In this document: positions 14,751-20,046 of the stretch, piece by piece
How positions within the stretch are numbered: position 1 is the stretch's first letter
Layout of the letters: the number at the start of each line of letters is the position of its first letter
Source: Alphaproteobacteria bacterium
Lineage (GTDB): Bacteria; Pseudomonadota; Alphaproteobacteria; Caulobacterales; Maricaulaceae
DNA: 20,046 bases
Direction of reading: 5' to 3'
Assembly: GCA_030428405.1 (NCBI GenBank)
Contig: JAUIEH010000009.1
Location: forward strand, 1-20,046
Position numbers and translations under genes: made by a program
Notes under the pieces: generated by a model
Database searches by the model: none
Told to the model about the DNA's origin: nothing
What the model saw: only the letters and a program-made list of their open reading frames with translations

Positions 14751-15554
14751 ATGCCAAGCGCTCCAAGACCAGAGAATGAAACTGAGCGGCTCGCCGCGCT
14801 GCGGAAGCTCGAGATTCTCGACACGCCGCCAGAGTCGTCCTTTGATCAGTTGACCGAGCAAGCTGCTCGCTTATGCGCTGCGCCGACGGCTCTGATTTCG
14901 CTGATCGACGACAACCGCCAATGGTTCAAGAGCCGCGTCGGCCTCGCAGTTGAAGAGACGTGCCGCTCGCAGGCTTTTTGCGGCTACGCCATTCTCGCTG
15001 ATGACGCGCTTGTCGTAACAGATGCGACGCAAGATCCGCGATTTTCGGACAATGAGCTGGTGACGGGCGAGCCCGGCATTCGCTCTTATGCTGGCGTGCC
15101 GCTGGTATTGAAGAACGGCCAACGCATCGGAACGCTGTGTGTTCTTCACTATGAGCAGACCGAGCTCAAACCACATCAGATCGATGAGCTCCACCTTCTT
15201 GCCAATAAAGTCGTAAACCGCCTGGAAGTGCGCGCGCGCCGTCACGCGCGCGGCGCCGCCAAGTCTGCGGTGTGCGACCTGGCGGAAAGATCTTCAGAGC
15301 CGGTGCTCGTGCTTGACCGTCTGCTTGAGCCGTTGACGTCGAGCGAATCCTGGAACGAGGAGTTCGGGCTCCACGGTCTCCTGGACCCCCGCGTCAACGC
15401 CATGTGCGATAAAGCGCTTCTGCAGGAAGCAAAGCAGAGCTGCGAGATTGATGACGAGCTTGAGTGGACTGTGACGCCCTGGCGCGACGATCTCGGCAAG
15501 ATTGGCGGTGTCGTGGTCACCGTCTTGAGCGTCAATCGCGGGCGCGCGCGGTGA
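14751..15554 (+). CDS. GAF-domain sensor protein with a shortened PAS-like C-terminus and no output domain
   Basis: This 267-residue cytoplasmic protein has an N-terminal GAF domain (about 28-160), a ligand- or redox-sensing fold. It has the familiar sequence ERLAALRKLEILDTPPESSFDQLTEQAARL, ISLIDDNRQWFKSRVGL, and SYAGVPLVLKNGQRIGTLCVL. Proteins with this N-terminus usually continue into a PAS domain and a histidine kinase or GGDEF domain. Here a region (about 183-262) ends in LEWTVTPWRDDLGKIGGVVVTVLSV, which resembles the last strands of a PAS domain. The middle of the PAS fold seems shortened, and the protein then stops. There is no kinase, GGDEF, EAL or HTH. The ATG at 14751 has GAGG just upstream; a GTG at 14712 would add 13 residues. 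It may act by binding a partner kinase, or be a decayed sensor. Confidence 0.88.
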   Translation: MPSAPRPENETERLAALRKLEILDTPPESSFDQLTEQAARLCAAPTALISLIDDNRQWFKSRVGLAVEETCRSQAFCGYAILADDALVVTDATQDPRFSDNELVTGEPGIRSYAGVPLVLKNGQRIGTLCVLHYEQTELKPHQIDELHLLANKVVNRLEVRARRHARGAAKSAVCDLAERSSEPVLVLDRLLEPLTSSESWNEEFGLHGLLDPRVNAMCDKALLQEAKQSCEIDDELEWTVTPWRDDLGKIGGVVVTVLSVNRGRAR

Positions 15555-15634
15555 ACTGAAGCGACAAGCGGACTTGCGTTTCCGCGCGGCGCATCGCACA
15601 TCGCACCGCAACATAACGAAGGTCGCGCCCGCAA

Positions 15635-17467
15635 ATGTCAGAATCGCTGAGAAATATCGCCATTATCGCGCATGTCGATCATGGCAAGACGACGCTCGTC
15701 GACGCCATGCTGGCGCAGGGCGGCGCCTTCCACGAAAATGAGCAGCGGCCTGATCGCGCAATGGACTCCAACGATCAGGAGCGCGAGCGCGGCATCACCA
15801 TTCTCGCCAAGCCGACTTCGATTGTATGGGGCGATGCGCGCGTCAACATCGTCGACACGCCCGGTCACGCCGATTTCGGCGGCGAGGTGGAGCGCATCCT
15901 CTCCATGGTCGATGGCTGTCTTTTGCTGGTCGACGCGGCCGAAGGTCCGATGCCGCAGACCAAATTCGTGCTCGCAAAGGCGCTGGCGCTGGGATTGCGT
16001 CCGATCGTGGTGTTGAACAAGGTCGACCGGCCGACGGCCGATCCTGAAGCTGCGGTCAACGCCGTGTTCGATCTGTTCAGCCTCCTGGGCGCGACCGACG
16101 AGCAACTGGAATTTCCGTATCTCTACGCCAGCGCCAAAGAGGGCTGGGCGAGCGAGAGCATGGATGGCGCGCGCGACAGTCTCGCGCCTTTGTTCGAGCG
16201 CATCATCGCCCATGTCCCGGAACCCTCGGTCGCCAATCGCAAGGACGAGCCGTTCCGCATGCTCGCCACGCTTTTGTCCGCCGATCCCTATCTCGGCCGC
16301 GTTCTGGTCGGGCGCGTTGAATCGGGCGTCGTGCGGATGGGCGACACGGTCAAAGCAGCGCAGCTATCCGGCAAAGTCGTCGAGCAGGCGCGCTTGTCCA
16401 AATTGCTCTCCTTCCGCGGTTTGAAACGCGTGCCGGTGGAAAGCGCCTCGGCCGGCGACCTCGTCGCCATCGCAGGACTACAGACGGCGACGGTCGCCGA
16501 CACCATCATGGCGCTCAATGCGAGCGATCCGGTCGAAGCGCCGCCGATCGATCCGCCGACGCTGGCGGTCACGGTCTCCATCAATGACAGCCCGCTGGCC
16601 GGTCGTGACGGTGACAAGGTGCAAAGTCGGGTCATCCGTGAACGGCTCATGCGTCAGGCCGAAGGCGACGTCGCGATCCGCGTGTCGGAGACGTCCGAAA
16701 AGGACGCATATGAAGTCGCCGGCCGCGGCGAATTGCAGCTTGGCGTTTTGATCGAGACGATGCGCCGGGAAGGCTTCGAGATGTCGGTGTCTCGTCCGCG
16801 TGTCCTGATGCGCGAAGAAGACGGCCAAGTGCTCGAGCCGGTTGAAGAGGTCGTCATCGACGTGGACGACGCATTCTCCGGAGCCGTCATCGAAAAGCTC
16901 GCCGTACGCAAGGCGCAGCTTCAGGAAATGGCGCCGTCCGGCGGCGGCAAGACGCGGCTCGTGCTGCACGCGCCGTCGCGCGGCCTGGTCGGCTATCACG
17001 CCGAGTTCATGACCGACACGCGCGGAGAAGGCGTGCTCAACCGCGTCTTCCATAGCTGGGCGCCTTATCTCGGCGATATTCCCGGCCGTCGCACCGGCGC
17101 GCTGATTTCGTCCGATCAGGGCGCAGCCGTCGCTTATGCGTTGTGGAATCTGGAAGAGCGCGGCGTGATGTTCGTCGAGCCCGGCGAGCCCGTTTATGAG
17201 GGCATGGTGATTGGCGAAAACGCCAAGCCCGAAGACCTGATCGTCAATCCTTTGAAGTCGAAAAAGCTCACCAATATCCGCGCCGCGGGCAAGGATGAAG
17301 CCGTGCGCCTGACCCCGCCCAAGCGGCTGACGCTCGAGCAGGCGATTTCCTGGATCGACGATGATGAGCTGGTCGAGGTCACGCCCAACGCCGTGCGTGT
17401 GCGCAAGCGCCACCTTGATCCGCACGAGCGCAAGCGCGCGGGCAAGACGGCCGCGGCGACGGTCTAG
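15635..17467 (+). CDS. typA: Ribosome-associated translational GTPase TypA/BipA
   Basis: TypA/BipA is an EF-G-like GTPase that binds the 70S ribosome and helps 50S assembly and growth under cold or other stress. The 610-residue protein has all G motifs: AHVDHGKTTL (12-21), RGIT (53-56), DTPGHADFGGE (74-84) and NKVD (128-131). These are followed by the beta-barrel domain 2, the EF-G-like domains III and V, and the BipA-specific C-terminal domain. That last part contains SDQGAAVAYALWNLEERGVMFVEPGEPVYEGMVIGE, LTNIRAAGKDEAVRLTPPK and the VTPNAVRVRKRHLDP ending. The length agrees with the E. coli protein (about 607). A GAAGG site lies upstream of the ATG. The stop codon overlaps the stop of the convergent sulfotransferase gene. 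Confidence 0.98.
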   Translation: MSESLRNIAIIAHVDHGKTTLVDAMLAQGGAFHENEQRPDRAMDSNDQERERGITILAKPTSIVWGDARVNIVDTPGHADFGGEVERILSMVDGCLLLVDAAEGPMPQTKFVLAKALALGLRPIVVLNKVDRPTADPEAAVNAVFDLFSLLGATDEQLEFPYLYASAKEGWASESMDGARDSLAPLFERIIAHVPEPSVANRKDEPFRMLATLLSADPYLGRVLVGRVESGVVRMGDTVKAAQLSGKVVEQARLSKLLSFRGLKRVPVESASAGDLVAIAGLQTATVADTIMALNASDPVEAPPIDPPTLAVTVSINDSPLAGRDGDKVQSRVIRERLMRQAEGDVAIRVSETSEKDAYEVAGRGELQLGVLIETMRREGFEMSVSRPRVLMREEDGQVLEPVEEVVIDVDDAFSGAVIEKLAVRKAQLQEMAPSGGGKTRLVLHAPSRGLVGYHAEFMTDTRGEGVLNRVFHSWAPYLGDIPGRRTGALISSDQGAAVAYALWNLEERGVMFVEPGEPVYEGMVIGENAKPEDLIVNPLKSKKLTNIRAAGKDEAVRLTPPKRLTLEQAISWIDDDELVEVTPNAVRVRKRHLDPHERKRAGKTAAATV

Positions 17468-19245
17468 TCGTCAGCGAGGCCGAGCGCGTCCTTTAGCGGA
17501 CCGAGATGGCGCTCATAGCGCCGCCATCTGTCTTTGCGCGAACTGGTGAGGCCTTGACGCACCTGCACGGATGAAAGCGTGAACACCTCGCGCTGATTTT
17601 CGTGAAAAGCTAGAACGCCCGGCTCCATCTCAAGGCCAGCGCGCTGCAGCATGCCGGTCATGACGCCCTCAAAGTCTTCGATGACTTTTTCATATTCGGC
17701 GAGTTCGACCTGGTCCGGCAGCGCCTCCAGCCAATAATCCGTAATCGCTTCAACGCAGCGGCAGAAATGTCCGATATCGGAAAGGTCGGTCGCACACGAA
17801 TAGTCGACCGGCAGGCCGAGCCGGAACATGGACAGGCCGACATCCATCGGATTTCGCCGCGAAACGATGATCCGCGCCGCAGGATAGAGCCGCGCAATCA
17901 AACCGACGCGCCAGCAATTGTCCAAAAGCTTGTCGACGACGACCTCGGCCGACTTTGAAGTAGAACGCAGGCTCTCGCGGTACTGCGCGTCCCAGGCTTC
18001 GGCATTCGCCTCGATGAGCGCTGCGAGGTCAGCCTCTGGCGAAGCGGTGCGCGCTTGCTCGAATGCGAGCTGAATACGGCGCATACGGCCGTTTTCACCG
18101 ACGCTGTCGGCTTTGCTGTGACTGGCGAGCGCCTGGTCGAGCAAGGTCGAGCCGGAGCGCGGCGTCCCGATGATGAAAATCAGCCCGCGTCCGCGCTCAG
18201 GATCGGCGTGGGGACGCGACAATAGTTCGGTTGGAAAGGCGGCTTTGGCGGCTTCGATGCGCGCTTCCATGGCCGTGCGGTCATAAGCGACGCCCGCGGA
18301 AATGCGCCATTCGCGCATGACCGCATTGGCCCGCGCAGCCGCTTCGAATGCGGCGTCATACTCACCGCGCGCATCGAGCGCGGCGCTTTGCGCCATCGCG
18401 GCGATAGCGCGTTCTTCAGCGTTGAGAGAGGCGTCGTCGTGCAGGCGCGCAAGCGCGACGAGGTCGTCTTCGTTGATTTCTTTCGCATTCGCCGAGGCGA
18501 TGACGGAATAGGCCGAAACCAGACGGCCATCGCATTCAACGGCGCGGCGCGCGCTGGCGGCGGCCTGTTCGAAACGACCGGCCGATGTCGCGATATTCGC
18601 CGCGAGCAGATGAGCGCGCCCGTCATTCGGCGCGAGCCTGATGGCGCGTTCGACATAAGGGCGGGCTTGCTCGGTTGAGTTCGCCCGCACAAGAATGGAG
18701 GCGTATGAGATGAGCCGGTGCGCGTCGGCCGGCAGCGAGTCGAGCAGCGATTTGTAGAGCAACGCCGCCTCATGCAGGCGGTAGTGCTCGCTCAGGCGCT
18801 GGGTCCAGAAATCCATCAACGCCGTCGCAGTCGCATCATCGATGTGATCGAGCGCGTTGAGGCAGTCCTGCGTTGCGACCTTGTCGCGCAAAGCAATCGC
18901 CGGCGGCGCCATGACAAAGAGCGGAGAGAGCGCATCGGGCGCCGCCCGGCGCGCGCGCTTGGCCAATTCAAGCGCGGGCGCATTGTCATTCATGCGGATA
19001 CGGACTTCCGCCAGACCCGTCAGCGCGCCGACATGCTCGCCGCCGGTCGACAATGCGCGTTCGAACTGCGCGGCCGCGCTGGCGAGGTCGCCATTGCGCA
19101 GCGCCACCTGTCCGGAAATGGCCAAAGCGTCGGGATCGTCCGGCGCTTGCGCGAGCCGCTCGCGCGCAAACGCTGCTGCGCTTTCAAAATCGCCCGCACG
19201 CACCGCGGACATGGCCTCTTCGGCCGACTGAACCACTTGGACCAC
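17464..19245 (-). CDS. TPR-repeat sulfotransferase-family protein
   Basis: The protein of about 593 residues has TPR-like repeats in its N-terminal half (about 1-310) and a P-loop sulfotransferase domain in the rest. TPR units are visible around DPDALAISGQVALRNGDLASAAAQFERALS and DGRAHLLAANIATSAGRFEQAAASARRAVE. The sulfotransferase domain has the PAPS 5'-phosphosulfate loop GTPRSGSTLL (360-369) and the 3'-phosphate-binding RRNPMDVGLSMF (463-474). It would transfer sulfate from PAPS to a protein, peptide or small molecule; the acceptor is unknown. This fusion is common in Alphaproteobacteria and resembles tyrosylprotein sulfotransferases in its P-loop. The start is uncertain: GTG at 19245 or 19236 fits a GAGG upstream, and ATG at 19212 is also in frame. 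It ends tail-to-tail with typA, sharing four bases. Confidence 0.92.
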   Translation of the reverse strand: MVQVVQSAEEAMSAVRAGDFESAAAFARERLAQAPDDPDALAISGQVALRNGDLASAAAQFERALSTGGEHVGALTGLAEVRIRMNDNAPALELAKRARRAAPDALSPLFVMAPPAIALRDKVATQDCLNALDHIDDATATALMDFWTQRLSEHYRLHEAALLYKSLLDSLPADAHRLISYASILVRANSTEQARPYVERAIRLAPNDGRAHLLAANIATSAGRFEQAAASARRAVECDGRLVSAYSVIASANAKEINEDDLVALARLHDDASLNAEERAIAAMAQSAALDARGEYDAAFEAAARANAVMREWRISAGVAYDRTAMEARIEAAKAAFPTELLSRPHADPERGRGLIFIIGTPRSGSTLLDQALASHSKADSVGENGRMRRIQLAFEQARTASPEADLAALIEANAEAWDAQYRESLRSTSKSAEVVVDKLLDNCWRVGLIARLYPAARIIVSRRNPMDVGLSMFRLGLPVDYSCATDLSDIGHFCRCVEAITDYWLEALPDQVELAEYEKVIEDFEGVMTGMLQRAGLEMEPGVLAFHENQREVFTLSSVQVRQGLTSSRKDRWRRYERHLGPLKDALGLADD

Positions 19246-19348
19246 GCCTCACCCCGTCGGCGCGCCTGAAACGCGCGCTCTGCTTCGCATCCGATGATCG
19301 CTCAGTGATATCGGATGCGTGCAGGCGTGTCGAAAGGGTCTGGCCGCT

Positions 19349-19744
19349 TTAGCTGCGACGACCGCGCTTGGCGCCGCCGCTTGCGGTTTTGCGCGTGGTC
19401 TGACCGGCGCTCTTGCGCGCGCGCGCCGGCGCCGCTTTCCGCGCGGAGCCGCGGCCGGTGCTCTTGGCCGGTTTCTTGGACGCGCGTTTCACAAACGGCG
19501 TCAGCGCAGACGACAGCTCGCTGAACGTGGCCGGCTCAGTGCGATAGAAGCGTTGCGCGCCGTCGCGCCGCTCAGCGATCAGACCGGCATCGCGCAGAAT
19601 GGTCAGATGTTGGGAGACCGCCGACCGCGTCATTTCAAAATGCTGCGCGATGTCGCCGGCGCGCATCTCACGCGCGCGCACCAAGTTGACGATCGAGAAC
19701 CGCGTGGGATCGGCAAGGGCGTGAAAGCCTCTGAGAACTGACAT
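19349..19744 (-). CDS. ArsR-type winged-helix regulator with a histone-H1-like basic tail
   Basis: This is a 131-residue DNA-binding protein. Residues 1 to about 85 are a compact ArsR-type winged helix: LADPTRFSIVNLV, DIAQHFEMTRSAVSQHLTILRDAGLIAERRDGAQRFYR. The recognition helix is about 39-50. The metal-binding cysteine motif of classical ArsR/SmtB is absent, so it is a metal-independent type. Residues 86-131 form a tail with 17 Lys/Arg in 46 and no acidic residue. It is rich in Ala, Ser, Gly and Thr (KKPAKSTGRGSARKAA, TTRKTASGGAKRGRRS), like bacterial histone H1-like and AT-hook-bearing tails. Such a tail would add non-specific DNA or RNA binding. The ATG has a weak AAGG site upstream. Its target is unknown; ArsR proteins usually control their own gene or a neighbour. 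Confidence 0.9.
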   Translation of the reverse strand: MSVLRGFHALADPTRFSIVNLVRAREMRAGDIAQHFEMTRSAVSQHLTILRDAGLIAERRDGAQRFYRTEPATFSELSSALTPFVKRASKKPAKSTGRGSARKAAPARARKSAGQTTRKTASGGAKRGRRS

Positions 19745-19814
19745 TTTAGATGGACCTTTATCGACGCTAGCTAGGAGGAGACATGGCGTTTTCGCCGCTT
19801 ATTGCACTGCAGTA

Positions 19815-20046
19815 TCACTGGCTCGCCCACAAAATGCGAGCGATCCATGCAATTTCTGACACATCGATGCGGCGGATGCTGCGTGAAGCGTTCAGTGAGA
19901 AGAACTCTATGCGTCGAGATGTCGCCCGGCCCAGCGCGCAAGCCGACACTTTTCCGTCGGTCGTTTTGAATACGACACGATCGCCTTCTCGCAGAGGTTG
20001 TCCGGGCGCCACGATGATGAAGTCGCCGTCGCGATATGTCGGCTCC
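19815..20046 (-). CDS. S24/LexA-type transcriptional regulator, C-terminal fragment
   Basis: The frame is open to the window edge, so the N-terminus, which should hold an HTH, lies outside; 76 residues are visible. They match the C-terminal Peptidase_S24 domain of LexA/phage-repressor-like regulators. EPTYRDGDFIIVAPGQPLREGDRVVFKTTDG is the stretch that follows the catalytic Ser-Met, which would lie just upstream of the window. It continues into RRIEFFSLN and ends in WIARILWASQ, a typical alphaproteobacterial ending. The position where LexA has its catalytic lysine (V-x-x-K-x-L) reads VSACAL, with Cys encoded at 19938-19940. Self-cleavage is therefore unlikely if the alignment is right. A GTG at 20012 is not the real start. 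It lies 70 bases upstream of the ArsR gene on the same strand. Confidence 0.85.
   Translation of the reverse strand, partial: EPTYRDGDFIIVAPGQPLREGDRVVFKTTDGKVSACALGRATSRRIEFFSLNASRSIRRIDVSEIAWIARILWASQ

Noticed and set aside
16478..17425. Minus-strand open frame of 315 codons inside typA
   Set aside because: It is antisense to TypA and has shadow-type composition.

Overview
The window is high-GC bacterial chromosome with tightly packed genes. It suggests an alphaproteobacterium, most likely a marine or aquatic member of the Caulobacterales/Maricaulales/Parvularculales group. The basis is the ffh-rpsP pair with an acidic Ala/Glu-rich tail on S16, a class I lysyl-tRNA synthetase, a TPR-sulfotransferase fusion and an alphaproteobacterial type of S24 regulator. 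The lineage is an inference from gene content; there is no rRNA gene here. No tRNA, CRISPR array, insertion sequence or prophage was seen.

Left part (1-5.5 kb): the 3' end of an SLC1-type dicarboxylate/amino acid symporter is followed at once by a membrane-anchored unknown protein and then a small secreted unknown protein. These face a minus-strand group: a DUF1295 membrane protein, a second small secreted protein, a nitrilase-family hydrolase and a TetR regulator. TetR and nitrilase form a likely two-gene operon.

Middle left (5.5-8.1 kb): a 235-base divergent intergenic region separates the TetR gene from a PhyH-type Fe(II)/2-oxoglutarate dioxygenase. It holds a perfect 22-base palindrome and a second 12-base palindrome with the same ATTG-N4-CAAT core. 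TetR, nitrilase and dioxygenase may therefore be one regulated unit. Two unknown genes follow.

Central core (8.1-12.1 kb): ffh (SRP GTPase), rpsP (S16) and lysK (class I LysRS) serve protein targeting and translation. The usual rpsP-rimM-trmD-rplS order is broken after rpsP. The gaps carry structured DNA: a folded repeat-like element, a tandem repeat in the rpsP leader and a 12-bp inverted repeat after rpsP.

Right part (12.1-20 kb): two convergent secreted TPR proteins, an EamA/DMT exporter, a GAF sensor protein with no output domain, and typA/bipA. typA shares a CTAG with the stop of a convergent TPR-sulfotransferase. Last come an ArsR-type regulator with a histone-H1-like basic tail and the C-terminus of an S24/LexA-type regulator whose expected catalytic lysine position reads as cysteine.

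No clearly new multi-gene system is proven. The strongest leads are the TetR/nitrilase/PhyH unit with its palindromes, the basic-tailed ArsR protein and the S24 protein with an apparently lost catalytic lysine.
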